This document shows positions 34,465-44,602 of a stretch of 61,268 nt of DNA, in pieces (positions within the stretch are counted from its first letter, which is position 1; every line of letters starts with the position of its first letter). Position numbers and translations under genes: made by a program. The stretch spans positions 1 through 61,268 of the forward strand of contig JADLHU010000082.1 of NCBI GenBank assembly GCA_020848655.1, written 5' to 3'. The notes below the pieces were generated by a model, which worked only from the letters and a program-made list of their open reading frames with translations, had not been told where the DNA came from and searched no databases. The stretch is from Novosphingobium sp. GTDB lineage: Bacteria; Pseudomonadota; Alphaproteobacteria; Sphingomonadales; Sphingomonadaceae.

Positions 34465-35175
34465 ATGGTGGCCGCATCGCCCCATTCCCGGCGCCTGATC
34501 GCGGAAACGCTGCGCTTCCTGTGCCAGACGCTGCACATGCGCGGCGCGATGTTCTACTGGATCGAGCCGGAACTGGAGACCACCAACGATACCGTCATCG
34601 GCCTGCCCGATGGCCTGACCGAGCGCTATCGCCGCGAGATGTTCCGGCTGGACCCTCTGCTCGCCGCGCGGCTGGTGCGCGCGGGAAAGCGCATCGCCGA
34701 TCTGGAATGCGAAGCCCTGGCCGTCCCCGCCGCCGGCACCGGGCGCTATCGCGCCTTCCTGGAAAGCTACGGCGTGCGCGGCAACATGGATTTCCTGTTC
34801 TGGACCGGGGCGGAACCGGCCGACCGCGCCTTTGGCGGGATCAGCCTGGTCCGGCTGGAAGGCGATCCGCCCTTCCCGCAGGATGCCGCGCCCCTGCAGG
34901 CGCTGCATCGCTACGTCGGCTTTGCGCTGGGCACGCACGAGCGCGTGCGGCGCGAGCGCCTGCGCGGCGTGCTCGCCCGTGGCCCGCGGCTTACCGCGCG
35001 CGAATGCGATATCTGCGAACTGATCGCCGATGGCGCGACCAACCAGGACATCGCCGACGCTCTGACGCTGACGATCGCCACGGTGAAGACCTACGTGCGG
35101 CAGATCTTCGACAAGATGGGCGCCGACAACCGCACCGCGCTGGCGGCGCGCCTGGCCGCGCTGCAACTCGATTGA
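34465..35175 (+). CDS. LuxR-type transcriptional regulator
   Basis: This 236-residue protein has a C-terminal GerE/LuxR helix-turn-helix (about 170-232: LTARECDICELIADGATNQDIADAL would span it; key features are LTARE, the ATNQDIA turn and VKTYVRQIFDKMG). There is no receiver domain or phosphorylatable aspartate context. The N-terminal 160 residues resemble a sensor of the autoinducer-binding/GAF size class but lack a recognisable ligand signature. Three bases separate it from the MFS gene, so the two are probably co-transcribed. It likely senses a substrate rather than an acyl-homoserine lactone; no luxI-like gene is present. Confidence 0.8.
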   Translation: MVAASPHSRRLIAETLRFLCQTLHMRGAMFYWIEPELETTNDTVIGLPDGLTERYRREMFRLDPLLAARLVRAGKRIADLECEALAVPAAGTGRYRAFLESYGVRGNMDFLFWTGAEPADRAFGGISLVRLEGDPPFPQDAAPLQALHRYVGFALGTHERVRRERLRGVLARGPRLTARECDICELIADGATNQDIADALTLTIATVKTYVRQIFDKMGADNRTALAARLAALQLD

Positions 35176-35188
35176 GCGGGACCGGTTC

Positions 35189-36079
35189 CTACCGGTCGAT
35201 ATCGCGCAGGAACTCCGCCACCGCCGCGTTGCCCGCCGCCGCGCTTTCCTGAAGCAGCGCCAGCCCAAGCGGCGGAACCTGCGCGGGATCGCGCAGCGTC
35301 ACCAGCGGGTCCTCGAAATCGCGCACATAGCCCATGCCGAGGCAGCCCATCTGATACCCCATGAGCTTGAGGAGATCGTCGGGCAATTCGCGCGCCACCT
35401 CGATCGGCGTCGTCAGGTACTGATTCTCCTCCTGCCGCAGCCAACCGGCCGCGTAGGTGATGTTCAGTGCCATGCGTACCCCGTCTGAACGGTTCTCTCC
35501 CGCCCCGTGGAACACCTTGCCGGTATAGAGCAGCGCCGATCCGCGCTTCATTTCGGCGGGAACGCTTTCCTCGATGCCGTACGTCCGGCCCTTCTGGTCC
35601 TGCGATCCCGGCACGATCCGCGTCGCGCCGTTCTCCTCGGTGTAGTCGGTCAGCGCCCAGAGCACGCTGCATTGCGGATGGTAATCGAGCGGAAAGGGGA
35701 AGAAGTCCCAGATCGTCTCGTCCTGGTGGAGCTTCTGCGCCGGCGAGCCGGGGAAAACGCTGATGATCTGGGTAAGCTGGAGCTGGAACCGGCTGGCCTT
35801 CTTCAGCAGCCCGGCGCACGCGCCCAGCACCAGCGGATCCTGGATCAATTGGTGCGAGGCCGGCGACCGCGCGATCAACGCGCCGGTGCGCTTGGTCTTC
35901 TTGCCCAGGTAATTGTCATAGCCGAACGCCGAGGCCGAAACGTGATCGGCCATGTCGCGCATGATCGCGTCCATCGTTTCGGGCGCGGCCAGTTCGTCGA
36001 CGATCGCATAGCCTTCGGTTTCGAGCGCGGCCACGATCGCGTCTGCGGGGGCATCCTTGGGGAAATGGATCAAGCTCAT
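35189..36079 (-). CDS. phytanoyl-CoA dioxygenase-family oxygenase
   Basis: This 296-residue Fe(II)/2-oxoglutarate-dependent oxygenase of the PhyH family has the iron triad His118-x-Asp120 (LHQDET) and His191 (KVFHGAGENRS), with Arg202 for 2-oxoglutarate. It would hydroxylate an unactivated carbon of a small molecule or lipid-like compound. It converges on the LuxR-type gene across a six-base-pair GACCGG/CCGGTC hairpin (35180-35197) overlapping its own stop. It forms the right edge of the accessory block, next to recA. It may belong to the same catabolic programme as the Rieske oxygenase; this is inference. Confidence 0.82.
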   Translation of the reverse strand: MSLIHFPKDAPADAIVAALETEGYAIVDELAAPETMDAIMRDMADHVSASAFGYDNYLGKKTKRTGALIARSPASHQLIQDPLVLGACAGLLKKASRFQLQLTQIISVFPGSPAQKLHQDETIWDFFPFPLDYHPQCSVLWALTDYTEENGATRIVPGSQDQKGRTYGIEESVPAEMKRGSALLYTGKVFHGAGENRSDGVRMALNITYAAGWLRQEENQYLTTPIEVARELPDDLLKLMGYQMGCLGMGYVRDFEDPLVTLRDPAQVPPLGLALLQESAAAGNAAVAEFLRDIDR

Positions 36080-36207
36080 GCGCGGCTCCGTTCGCTGCTG
36101 TGCGCACAGGATGCACGCCAGCCAGCCACGGCGGCAACTCTACTTAGGAAGGGGGGCAGTTCAGCAGGGCAGCGGCCGGCATCCCCCCACGAAAGAGACC
36201 GCACAAC

Positions 36208-36249
36208 GAAAAAGACCGGCGCGCGAGGCAGGTGCCTTGCGCGCCGGTC
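36208..36249 (-). terminator. intrinsic terminator of recA
   Basis: A perfect 11-base-pair stem (GACCGGCGCGC at 36214-36224 with GCGCGCCGGTC at 36239-36249), extended by an inner AGGCA/TGCCT pairing, is followed on the minus strand by five T residues (A-run at 36208-36213). It is a textbook rho-independent terminator 43 bases past the recA stop. Confidence 0.9.
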
Positions 36250-36291
36250 CTGTTTCCATGAACGCCGCGAAACACGGCGCTCCTTGGGGTG

Positions 36292-37365
36292 TCAGATGTC
36301 GTCGTCCGCGTCCGGCCCCGCCATCATCTCCCCGGCCAGACCTTCGGTTCGGCCGCGAATGGCGGCTTCCAGACGGTCACAAACTTCGGGATTTTCCTTG
36401 AGATAGGTCTTCGAATTCTCGCGGCCCTGGCCGATGCGGATACTGTCATAGCTGAACCACGCGCCGGACTTTTCGACGATGCCGGCCTTGACGCCCAGAT
36501 CGAGAATCTCGCCGATCTTGGAAATGCCCTGGCCGTACATGATATCGAATTCGACCTGCTTGAACGGCGGCGCGACCTTGTTCTTGACCACCTTGACGCG
36601 CGTGGTGTTGCCCGTGATCTCGTCGCGGTCCTTGATCTGGCCGGTGCGGCGGATGTCGAGCCGGACCGAGGCATAGAACTTGAGCGCGTTGCCGCCCGTC
36701 GTCGTCTCGGGATTGCCGTACATCACGCCGATCTTCATGCGGAGCTGGTTGATGAAGATCACCATGCAGCGCGACCGGCTGATCGAGCCGGTAAGCTTGC
36801 GCAAGCTTTGCGACATGAGACGCGCCTGGAGGCCGACATGGCTGTCGCCCATCTCGCCCTCGATCTCCGCCCGGGGGACCAGCGCGGCGACCGAATCGAT
36901 CACCAGCACGTCGATCGCGTTCGAGCGCACCAGCGTATCGACGATTTCCAGCGCCTGTTCGCCGGTATCGGGCTGCGAGACGATCAGTTCGTCGATATCG
37001 ACGCCCAGCTTGCGGGCATAGACCGGATCAAGCGCATGTTCGGCATCGACGAAGGCCGCCGTCCCGCCGTTCTTCTGGGCTTCGGCGATGACATGCAGCG
37101 CCAGCGTGGTCTTGCCCGAGCTTTCCGGCCCGTAGATTTCGATCACCCGGCCGCGCGGCAAGCCGCCGACGCCCAGCGCGATATCGAGACCCAGCGAGCC
37201 GGTGGAAATCGCTTCGACCTGCATCGTCTCTTTCGAGCCGAGCTTCATGGCCGAACCCTTGCCGAAGGCACGATCGATCTGTGCCAGCGCTGCTTCGAGC
37301 GCTTTCTGACGGTCCATGCTGTCCTTTTCCTTGCCTTCCTGAATCAGCTTTAGCTGAGCAGCCAT
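36292..37365 (-). CDS. recA: recombinase A
   Basis: This 357-residue protein is full-length RecA: Walker A GPESSGKT at 79-86, followed by the ATPase core and loop L2 region ([20 protein letters not shown] spans it), and an acidic C-terminus DADDDI. It forms filaments on single-stranded DNA, drives strand exchange and triggers LexA self-cleavage. Upstream at 37438-37452 is an SOS box, and a strong terminator follows, so it is a single-gene SOS-regulated unit. The ATG at 37365 opens MAAQLKLIQ. Confidence 0.98.
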   Translation of the reverse strand: MAAQLKLIQEGKEKDSMDRQKALEAALAQIDRAFGKGSAMKLGSKETMQVEAISTGSLGLDIALGVGGLPRGRVIEIYGPESSGKTTLALHVIAEAQKNGGTAAFVDAEHALDPVYARKLGVDIDELIVSQPDTGEQALEIVDTLVRSNAIDVLVIDSVAALVPRAEIEGEMGDSHVGLQARLMSQSLRKLTGSISRSRCMVIFINQLRMKIGVMYGNPETTTGGNALKFYASVRLDIRRTGQIKDRDEITGNTTRVKVVKNKVAPPFKQVEFDIMYGQGISKIGEILDLGVKAGIVEKSGAWFSYDSIRIGQGRENSKTYLKENPEVCDRLEAAIRGRTEGLAGEMMAGPDADDDI

Positions 37366-37437
37366 CGTTCGTTCCCTTGCCTAAACAACCGACCCGGAAG
37401 GTCAACCAAGGCAAGGTGTATCGGATTTGTTCTCATC

Positions 37438-37452
37438 GAACAAGAGGGGAAC
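37438..37452 (-). promoter_or_regulatory. LexA (SOS) box of recA
   Basis: The minus strand reads GTTC-N7-GTTC (plus strand GAAC at 37438-37441 and 37449-37452), the exact alphaproteobacterial LexA box, 73-87 bases upstream of recA. A TTGTTC/GAACAA palindrome overlaps it at 37428-37444. Confidence 0.85.
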
Positions 37453-37490
37453 AAATTTTTGTCGAAAGGCCGTGTAACGCGCCCGCGGAC

Positions 37491-39908
37491 CTACCCCCGC
37501 CCGGCCCCCAGCACTTGCCCCACCTTGTCCGAAATCTGCTGTACCGAGAATGGCTTGGGCAGAAAATGGACATCGTCGATATCGATCTGCCGGCGCAGTT
37601 GTTCCTCGGCATAGCCCGACATGAACACCACCCGCATATCGGGCACTAGCTTGCGAATCTCGCGCGCCATGGCCGGGCCGTCCATCGACGGCATGACCAC
37701 ATCACTGACGACGATATCGAACAGGCCCCCATCGCGCACCTTGTCGAGGCCTTCCTCGCCGTCGCGCGCGGTGGTGACGGTGTAGCCCTGGCGCACCAGC
37801 GCGCGTTCGGCGACCATGCGCACCGGGTCTTCGTCCTCGACGATGAGCACGTGGCCGCCGCCTGCCCAGGTGCTGGCCGGGATCGCCTTCACCGGCGGCG
37901 CCTCCGCCGGCACCGCGCCGTGGTGCACCGGCAGGTAGATCGTGAAGCGCGTGCCTTTGCCCGCTTCGCTTTCAGCGAAGATGAAGCCGCCCGATTGCTT
38001 GACGATGCCATAGACGGTCGACAGGCCCAGCCCGGTGCCCTTGCCCTGTTCCTTGGTGGTGAAGAACGGCTCCCAGATCTTGCCGAGATGCTCGGGCGGG
38101 ATGCCCGCGCCGGTATCCTCGACGATCAGCGCGGTATAATCGCCCGCCGGGATGATCTCGCTGCGCATCGCGCGCACGTCGGCGGTGGTGATGCGCCGGG
38201 TCATCAGCGTCAGCCGCCCGCCGCGCGGCGCCATGGCATCGCGCGCGTTGACGACGAGGTTCATGATGACTTGCTCAAGCTGCGTCGGATCGGCGCGCAC
38301 CGGGCCAAGATCGCGATCGTGCATGACAACGAGCTGGACTTTTTCCCCGATCAGCCGCTTCAGCATCTGCGAGACGTCGGACACCACATCGGGCAATTGC
38401 AGCACTTCGGGACGCAGCGTCTGCTGGCGCGAGAAAGCGAGCAACTGGCGCGTCAGGGAAGCCGCGCGGTTCGAATTGGCGCGGATCTGCTGGATATCGT
38501 CATAGTCCGAATCGCCGGGCGTGTGGCGCAGCAGCATAAGGTCGCACGTGCCCAGGATCGCGGTCAGCACGTTGTTGAAATCGTGCGCGACGCCGCCGGC
38601 AAGCTGGCCCACGGCCTGCATCTTGGTGGCCTGCGCGACCTGGCGCTTGAGCCGGGTTTCCTCGGTCGAATCGGTCAGCCCCAGCAGCACCGCCGCTTCG
38701 CCCAGCCCGCGCACCCCGGCCAGGCTGAGCGAGACGGGTTCCTCGGGCTGCGCGCCCAGCCGCACCGCGATATCGCCCGCCGCCGCCGGGCCCTGCCCGA
38801 AGCGGCGGATCGAATCGGACAAGGCGCCCTTGTCCTCGCGCACGACGAGATCGGTGGGATAGGTCGGCGGCGCTTCGCCATCGTGCCCGGCCGCGCGCAT
38901 GAACGCGGCGTTGGCGAAGAGCAGGCGGCCGTCGCGATCGGCCATGGCCAGGCCCAGCGGCAACTGGCTGAGCAGCGCTTCGAGATGTGGCACCGCCGCG
39001 CTGCCTTCGGCCGGCGCGCCGCCGATGCCGACGCCCGAATCGGCCAGCAGCATCAGCGAGGGCGTGGTTTCGGGATCGTGGTCCTGGGGGATGTCGGGAT
39101 CGGCGACGGGCAGGTAATAGAGCATCAGCGGCCCGCCCCGGCTGCCTTCGCGCGCCCAGGAAATGCGATCGCCGTCTTCCTGGTTGATAAGCGAGACGAA
39201 ATCACGCCCCACCAGCGAGGCCAGCGCATCGCCCGCCGCGCGCAGCGAGAAGCCGGCGCTGGCGGCGCGGATCACGCCATCGGGATCGACGATTGCCGAG
39301 ACGATCCCCGCCTTGTCGAGCGCGCGGCCCAGCTTGCCGTCCAACTGGCGGACCAGATCGGCCACCGGATCGGCGGCGACGATCGGGAACAACCGCCAGA
39401 CCAGGAAATCATCGCCGCGCCCAGTGCGCTCCGCCTCGCCGCGCCAGCGCGCGCCGCTATCGCCGCGCGTCGGGTCCTCGACGAGATCGACCCGCCCGCG
39501 CCCGTCGCGCCAGGCGATGCGCCCCGCGCGGGCCAGGCGTTCGAGCGAGGCCTCATCCACCGGCAGGCGCGGCGGAGCGCTGCTTGATCCAAACCATTCC
39601 TCGAAGCGGGCATTGGCGCAGACCAGCCGACCGGCACGATCGGTTACGGCCACGGCGGCATCGGCGCGGTCCATCGCCGCCACCGTCACCGACCAGTCGG
39701 GCTGGGCGAATTCCGGCTCGCGCTCGGGCGCGCGGCGAAGCGCCACCGCGCCGGCCAAGGCCCCCAGCGCCAGGATGCCGGCGCCGAACGCGCCCACCGC
39801 CACCGGTTCGCGCGTGATCAGCCACAGGATGACCAGGCTGGCCAGCGCGGCGCCGGCAACGACCAGCCAGTCCAGGCCGCGCCGCGCCTGCGCCGCATCG
39901 GCGCTCAT
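37491..39908 (-). CDS. cckA: hybrid sensor histidine kinase CckA
   Basis: This 805-residue inner-membrane kinase has two N-terminal membrane helices (about 14-60), PAS-like regions, a HisKA domain with His442 in [15 protein letters not shown], an HATPase domain (VNARDAMAP and [16 protein letters not shown]) and a C-terminal receiver with Asp736 in [12 protein letters not shown]. The HDFNN phosphorylation box and hybrid layout are diagnostic for CckA, which feeds phosphate through ChpT to the cell-cycle regulator CtrA. Its ATG at 39908 overlaps the stop of the DUF2062 gene by four bases, so the two are probably translated together. Confidence 0.92.
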   Translation of the reverse strand: MSADAAQARRGLDWLVVAGAALASLVILWLITREPVAVGAFGAGILALGALAGAVALRRAPEREPEFAQPDWSVTVAAMDRADAAVAVTDRAGRLVCANARFEEWFGSSSAPPRLPVDEASLERLARAGRIAWRDGRGRVDLVEDPTRGDSGARWRGEAERTGRGDDFLVWRLFPIVAADPVADLVRQLDGKLGRALDKAGIVSAIVDPDGVIRAASAGFSLRAAGDALASLVGRDFVSLINQEDGDRISWAREGSRGGPLMLYYLPVADPDIPQDHDPETTPSLMLLADSGVGIGGAPAEGSAAVPHLEALLSQLPLGLAMADRDGRLLFANAAFMRAAGHDGEAPPTYPTDLVVREDKGALSDSIRRFGQGPAAAGDIAVRLGAQPEEPVSLSLAGVRGLGEAAVLLGLTDSTEETRLKRQVAQATKMQAVGQLAGGVAHDFNNVLTAILGTCDLMLLRHTPGDSDYDDIQQIRANSNRAASLTRQLLAFSRQQTLRPEVLQLPDVVSDVSQMLKRLIGEKVQLVVMHDRDLGPVRADPTQLEQVIMNLVVNARDAMAPRGGRLTLMTRRITTADVRAMRSEIIPAGDYTALIVEDTGAGIPPEHLGKIWEPFFTTKEQGKGTGLGLSTVYGIVKQSGGFIFAESEAGKGTRFTIYLPVHHGAVPAEAPPVKAIPASTWAGGGHVLIVEDEDPVRMVAERALVRQGYTVTTARDGEEGLDKVRDGGLFDIVVSDVVMPSMDGPAMAREIRKLVPDMRVVFMSGYAEEQLRRQIDIDDVHFLPKPFSVQQISDKVGQVLGAGRG

Positions 39909-40465
39909 TCGGCGAAGTCCTGCGTTGCCTGCATGCGATCCAGGCTGGTGCGGCGCTTGCGCCCCACCCACCAGCGCCAGGCGAACGCCGACACCACATA
40001 ACCGATCGCCGCCGACACCACGGAAATGATGAACAAGCCGATCAGCAGCGCCGGGGCGGCATCGGACAGCAGCCAGTACCCCCACTGGCGAACCCCCGCA
40101 CCGTCTTCATAAAGCCGGTAGAACGTGCCCAGATCGGCGTGGAAGCCCAGCTTGTTGCCTAGGAAGATCGAGGCCGCGAGGATCAGCGGCGTGGTGCCCG
40201 GATTGGACAGGAAAGTCATCGCCGCCGCGATCGGGATATTGCCCCGGAAGGGCACGCACATCATCGCCGCGCCAACGATCTGGATGCCGGGGATCAGCGC
40301 GAAGATGCCGATCAGCAGGCCCACCGCCACGCCGCGCGGCACCGACCGGCGCGTGAAGCGCCACAGTTCGTGACGGCGCGCGAAAGGCGCCACGAAGCGG
40401 TTGGCTTCGAGTTCCTCGCGCTTGGGCATCGTGCGATGCACCCATCTGGTGAACCTGTTGTCCAT
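39905..40465 (-). CDS. DUF2062 membrane protein
   Basis: This 186-residue protein has an N-terminal basic segment and three to four hydrophobic helices (GVAVGLLIGIFALIPGIQIV, then LILAASIFLG and ALLIGLFIISVVSAAIG). SNPGTTPLI is the conserved DUF2062 signature. It is an integral inner-membrane protein of unknown activity. The four-base overlap with cckA suggests co-expression. Start ATG 40465. Confidence 0.85.
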   Translation of the reverse strand: MDNRFTRWVHRTMPKREELEANRFVAPFARRHELWRFTRRSVPRGVAVGLLIGIFALIPGIQIVGAAMMCVPFRGNIPIAAAMTFLSNPGTTPLILAASIFLGNKLGFHADLGTFYRLYEDGAGVRQWGYWLLSDAAPALLIGLFIISVVSAAIGYVVSAFAWRWWVGRKRRTSLDRMQATQDFAE

Positions 40466-40536
40466 TGCCGTTGCGGCCGTAACCCTATCTGCGCGCGCGG
40501 CGCGGTGCTGTGCTGTGCTGCGGGTATGACGCCGGA

Positions 40537-41019
40537 TCAGCCGTGATCCCGCATAACGCGCGCCTGTTCCCGCTTCCAGTCGCGCTCCTTGATGGTCTGG
40601 CGTTTGTCCGCCGCATTCTTGCCCTTGGCCAGCGCCAGTTCAACCTTGGCGCGGCCGCGGCTGTTGAAATAGACCGACAAGGGCACCAGCGTCATGCCCT
40701 TGCGCTCCACCGCGCCTTGCAGGCGATCGATCTCGCGCTCGTGCAGCAGCAGCTTGCGCACGCGCTTGGGTTCGTGATTGAAGCGGTTGCCGTGGCTGAA
40801 TTCGGGCACGTTGGAATTGACCAGCCAGGCCTCGCCATTGCGGATTTCGGCATAGGATTCGACGATCGAACCCTGGCCGAAGCGCAGCGACTTCACTTCG
40901 GTGCCGGTCAGCGCGATGCCGGCCTCGAAGGTGTCCTCGATAAAATACTCGAAGCGCGCGCGCCGGTTCTCGGCAACGGTCTTCGTCTTTTCGAACTGCG
41001 GGTGTTTCGGGCGAGCCAT
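40537..41019 (-). CDS. smpB: SsrA-binding protein SmpB
   Basis: This 160-residue protein is a complete SmpB: the beta-barrel opens with [29 protein letters not shown] and [11 protein letters not shown] follow, and the basic C-terminal tail is [20 protein letters not shown]. It delivers tmRNA to stalled ribosomes for trans-translation. It lies 71 bases from the DUF2062 gene on the same strand. No tmRNA gene was found in this window. Confidence 0.96.
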   Translation of the reverse strand: MARPKHPQFEKTKTVAENRRARFEYFIEDTFEAGIALTGTEVKSLRFGQGSIVESYAEIRNGEAWLVNSNVPEFSHGNRFNHEPKRVRKLLLHEREIDRLQGAVERKGMTLVPLSVYFNSRGRAKVELALAKGKNAADKRQTIKERDWKREQARVMRDHG

Positions 41020-41097
41020 GGTGAAAGGCCATGTAGGGATTGCCGGGCAAATGTGAAAGCGCTCAAAATCCGGCCCGCGTCATCTTGCCTCCCGGCC

Positions 41098-41127
41098 CGT
41101 TCCCCGCACCGCCCGGCACGGGGAACG
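41098..41127. terminator. hairpin downstream of dapA
   Basis: CGTTCCCCG and CGGGGAACG form a perfect nine-base-pair stem with a 12-base loop between dapA and smpB. No T-run follows on the minus strand, so termination would be incomplete and some read-through to smpB is likely. Confidence 0.5.
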
Positions 41128-41150
41128 CAAAAGCGGGACTGGCGCGCGCG

Positions 41151-42032
41151 TCAGATCAACCCGGCGTGAACCAGGGCGGAGTCCACCGCGTTGCGGGCGC
41201 CTTCGTTGCAGGCCACCAGCGGCAGGCGCATTTCCTCACCGATCCAGCCGTGGACGCGCGACAGCGCATATTTGCACGGGCCGGGCGAGGCATCTTCGAA
41301 CATCGCGTAGTGCAACGGATAGAGCAGGTCGTTGATCCGGCGCGCTTCCACGAAATCGCTGGCGGCGCAGGCCTTCTGGAATTCGGCGCAAAGCCCCGGC
41401 GCGACATTGGCCGTCACCGAAATGCAGCCGATGCCGCCCGCCGCGTTGAACGGCAGGGCCAGTTCATCGTCGCCCGAAAGCTGCACGAAGTGCGCGCCGA
41501 TGCCCATGCGATGATCGGTCACGCGCGAAAGATCGCCGCTGGCGTCCTTGATGCCGATGATCCGGTCGGGGAAGCGGCGCGCCAGTTCGCACACCGTTTC
41601 GGGCTGCAGGTCGGTCACCGTGCGGCCGGGCACGTTGTAGAGCACGATCGGCAGGTCGCTGTGTTCCGCCAGGTACGAGAAGTGGGCAAGCAGCCCCTCC
41701 TGGCTCGGCCGGTTGTAATAAGGCGCGACGAGCAGCGCCGCCTTGGCCCCGCACTTGCGCGAAAAGGTCATGTGCAGGAGCGCGTTCATCGTATCGTTGC
41801 TGCCGCAACCGGCGATGATCGGCACGCGGCCCGCCGCCTGTTCGATGCAGACTTCGATGACGCGGTGATGCTCCGCGTTGGAAAGGGTGGAATTCTCCCC
41901 CGTTGTGCCGCAGGGAACGAGCGCGGACGAACCGTTCTCGATCTGCCAGTCGACAAGCCGGCGGAAGGCTGGCTCGTCGAACGCCCCGTCGCGGAACGGG
42001 GTGACAAGAGCCGGAATGGAACCGGAGAACAT
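41151..42032 (-). CDS. dapA: 4-hydroxy-tetrahydrodipicolinate synthase
   Basis: This 293-residue TIM-barrel enzyme condenses pyruvate with aspartate semialdehyde, the first committed step to diaminopimelate and lysine. Diagnostic residues are present: PCGTTGE (Thr43, Thr44), Tyr132 in VLYNVPGR and the Schiff-base Lys162 in GIKDASGD. Length is normal. It is divergent from the lytic transglycosylase gene across about 90 bases. Confidence 0.96.
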   Translation of the reverse strand: MFSGSIPALVTPFRDGAFDEPAFRRLVDWQIENGSSALVPCGTTGENSTLSNAEHHRVIEVCIEQAAGRVPIIAGCGSNDTMNALLHMTFSRKCGAKAALLVAPYYNRPSQEGLLAHFSYLAEHSDLPIVLYNVPGRTVTDLQPETVCELARRFPDRIIGIKDASGDLSRVTDHRMGIGAHFVQLSGDDELALPFNAAGGIGCISVTANVAPGLCAEFQKACAASDFVEARRINDLLYPLHYAMFEDASPGPCKYALSRVHGWIGEEMRLPLVACNEGARNAVDSALVHAGLI

Positions 42033-42121
42033 GGACTTTGACCTTGTTGTTGCCCAATCTAGAGGTTCCTGAGGCGGAAACCCTCTTTCATTCAGCGCCT
42101 GATAAGGAGCCTTCCCCCGTT

Positions 42122-44086
42122 ATGTCCAGCATGGTGCGTGCGACAACCCTTGTTCTGCTGTTGGCGACGGCTTGCCTTTCCACCCCCGCGCTGGCGCAGG
42201 ACGGCAGCGAGTGGGACCGCGCGCGGGCGCAACTCATCACGGCGGGCCGCGGCGGAATCGCCCAGGCGATCGACCGCTGGAAGGTTTTGAGCACCACCGA
42301 TCGCTTCGGCTTTGGTGATTACGCGACTTTCATCCTGACCTATCCCGGCTTTCCCGAAGAGGAAAAGCTGCGGACTTATGCCGAACGGGCGCTCGATCGC
42401 GAATCGCCCGAACCGTCGCGACTCGTCGCCTTCTTCGATCGCAACCCGCCGCTGACCAATCCGGCGCGAGCGCGCTATGCGCTGGCGCTGGCGGCGTTGC
42501 AGCGGCCCGAGGCGCGCGGCGTGGCGTTGGCCGCCTGGCGCGGCGGCGAAATGAGCGATGCCGCCGAAGCCGCGCTGCTTTCGCTTTTTGGCCCCGGCTT
42601 TGGCCCGGCCGATCACGATGCGCGGATGAATGCGTTGCTCTGGGCCGGATCGCTGGGCCAGGCGCAGCGGCAGATCGCCTATGTCTCGCCCGATGCGCGC
42701 ACCGGCTTTACCGCGCGGCTGGCGCTGCTGCGCGGCGCGCAGCCGGCCTCGCTGGGCCTGCCGGTGCCGGGCGACGCGCTGCGCGATCCGGGCTTCGTCT
42801 ACAACAGCGTGCGGCTTTCGCGCCGTTCGGGCAACCTCCCCGCCGCGATCCAGCTTCTCGTCACGCGCCCACCGCTGGCCGCGCTCCCGCTCGACCCGAC
42901 GAAATGGGTGGCCGAACTGCTTGCCGCCGCGCGCGGAGCCGATTCGGCCAGCGCGGTGCGCAGCGCGCTGTCGGCGCAGGATGCCTTCCCGCCCGGCGCC
43001 GATGTCAGCCGCATGCCCTACAAGCTGCGCGACGATTACACGTCGCTGATGTGGCTGGGCGCCACCAAGGCGCTGTGGACGCTGGGCGACGCCACGCGCG
43101 CCGCGCCGCTGTTCTACCGCTATGGCGCCGCCGCGCAGACGCCGCAGACGCGCTCGAAGGGATTCTACTGGGCCGGCCGCGCGCAGGCGCGGGGCGGCGA
43201 CGTGGCCGGGGCCAACCGCTATTTCGAAATGGCCGCCAACCATCCCGATCATTTCTATGGGCTGCTCTCGCTCGAACGACTGGGCCGCGGCGTGCCGCGT
43301 TTCGACAACATGCCCCGCCAGGCGCCCTCGCCCGCCGATCGTGCCGCCTTCCAGGCCAAGCCGATCACCGTGGCGGTGCGCGAAGTCGCGCGCGAATATG
43401 ACTGGCCCACCACCGTCCGCTTCTTCCGCGAGATCAGCGATCAGGCCGAAAGCGAGGCCGACCACGTGCTCGTGGCCGAACTCGCCGCCAGCATCGGTCG
43501 GCGCGATCTGGGCGTGATCCTGGGCCAGTCGGCGCATACCGACGGTTTCGGCGATTTCCAGAAGATCGCCTTCCCGCTGATCCCCACCCCCGCCGGCACC
43601 GACTGGACCATGGTCCACGCCATCACCCGGCAGGAAAGCCAGTTCGCGCAGAACGCCGTCAGCCACGCCGGCGCGCGCGGGTTGATGCAGCTGATGCCCG
43701 GCACCGCGCGCGAACAGGCCGGCAAGATCGGCCTGGCCTATGACATGAATGCGCTGATCGCCGATGCGGGCTACAACATCCGGCTGGGCGACGGTTTCTA
43801 CGCGCGAATGATGGACTATTACGGCGGTTCCTATCCGCTGGCCGTCGGCGCCTACAACGCCGGGCCGGGCAACGTGAACAAGTGGCTGCGCGCCAACGGC
43901 GATCCGCGCGCCGGCGGGATCGACTGGATCGAATGGCTCGAACGCATCCCGATCAGCGAAACGCGCAACTATAGCCAGCGCGTGCTGGAAAACGCCGTGG
44001 TCTATGAAGCGATGAACCCCGATCGCGCATCGTACCGGGGGCCAAATCCCCTCAGCCACTTCCTTGGCAAGCGCAATCCCGGCTAG
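42122..44086 (+). CDS. slt: soluble lytic murein transglycosylase
   Basis: This 654-residue periplasmic protein has a signal peptide (cleavage after STPALA, about residue 25), a long alpha-helical superhelical U/L region and a C-terminal SLT domain with catalytic Glu505 in ITRQESQFAQNAVS, plus ARGLMQLMPGTA and the AYNAGPGNV motif. It cleaves peptidoglycan glycan strands with 1,6-anhydro product formation. I chose ATG 42122 because it gives a proper signal peptide; AAGGAG lies 12 bases ahead, a long spacing. The greB gene follows after nine bases. Confidence 0.9.
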   Translation: MSSMVRATTLVLLLATACLSTPALAQDGSEWDRARAQLITAGRGGIAQAIDRWKVLSTTDRFGFGDYATFILTYPGFPEEEKLRTYAERALDRESPEPSRLVAFFDRNPPLTNPARARYALALAALQRPEARGVALAAWRGGEMSDAAEAALLSLFGPGFGPADHDARMNALLWAGSLGQAQRQIAYVSPDARTGFTARLALLRGAQPASLGLPVPGDALRDPGFVYNSVRLSRRSGNLPAAIQLLVTRPPLAALPLDPTKWVAELLAAARGADSASAVRSALSAQDAFPPGADVSRMPYKLRDDYTSLMWLGATKALWTLGDATRAAPLFYRYGAAAQTPQTRSKGFYWAGRAQARGGDVAGANRYFEMAANHPDHFYGLLSLERLGRGVPRFDNMPRQAPSPADRAAFQAKPITVAVREVAREYDWPTTVRFFREISDQAESEADHVLVAELAASIGRRDLGVILGQSAHTDGFGDFQKIAFPLIPTPAGTDWTMVHAITRQESQFAQNAVSHAGARGLMQLMPGTAREQAGKIGLAYDMNALIADAGYNIRLGDGFYARMMDYYGGSYPLAVGAYNAGPGNVNKWLRANGDPRAGGIDWIEWLERIPISETRNYSQRVLENAVVYEAMNPDRASYRGPNPLSHFLGKRNPG

Positions 44087-44095
44087 GTCGGCGAC

Positions 44096-44602
44096 ATGAA
44101 ACCTGCCGGACCACCGATCACGCCGCCCGGAATGGCGGCGCTGCGCACGCGCTATGACCACTTGCTGGGCACCGAGCGGCCGGCCATCGTCGAGATCGTG
44201 AGCTGGGCCGCCGGCAATGGCGACCGCTCGGAAAATGGCGATTATCTTTATGGCCGCAAACGCATGCGCGAAATCGACCGGGAGCTGGCCTATCTGGCGC
44301 GGCGGATGAAGGCGTTGCGCGTGGTCGATCCCGCCGCGCAGACCGATCGCAGCAAGGCGTGGTTCGGCGCCACCGTGACCATCGCCGACGAGGATGACAA
44401 CCAGCGCGTGCTCACGCTGGTGGGCGATGACGAGCAGGATGCGAGCACGGGCCGCATCGGCTGGAGCGCGCCGATCGCCCGCGCACTGCGCGGCGCATCG
44501 CTGGGCGACTTGCGCCGGGTGCTACTGCCGGGCGGCGAAAAGGAATGGGAAGTGATCGCGATCGCTTATCCAGGCGAGGGTTCGGCCACCGATTCGCTCT
44601 GA
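44096..44602 (+). CDS. greB: transcript cleavage factor GreB
   Basis: This 168-residue protein has an N-terminal coiled-coil with the acidic tip GDRSENGDYLYGRKRMREID and a C-terminal FKBP-like domain. It rescues backtracked RNA polymerase by stimulating cleavage of the nascent RNA. The YGRKRMREIDRE stretch is GreB-like rather than GreA-like. It is nine bases from slt and probably in its operon. A CTGCAC/GTGCAG hairpin with a GCGA loop (44623-44638) follows and may end the transcript. Confidence 0.88.
   Translation: MKPAGPPITPPGMAALRTRYDHLLGTERPAIVEIVSWAAGNGDRSENGDYLYGRKRMREIDRELAYLARRMKALRVVDPAAQTDRSKAWFGATVTIADEDDNQRVLTLVGDDEQDASTGRIGWSAPIARALRGASLGDLRRVLLPGGEKEWEVIAIAYPGEGSATDSL

Noticed and set aside
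8778..36079. Prophage or transposon carrying the accessory block
   Set aside because: No integrase, transposase, terminal inverted repeats or tRNA-adjacent attachment site could be seen at either edge.
41020..41150. tmRNA or small RNA next to smpB
   Set aside because: Only a terminator-like hairpin is present in this short gap.
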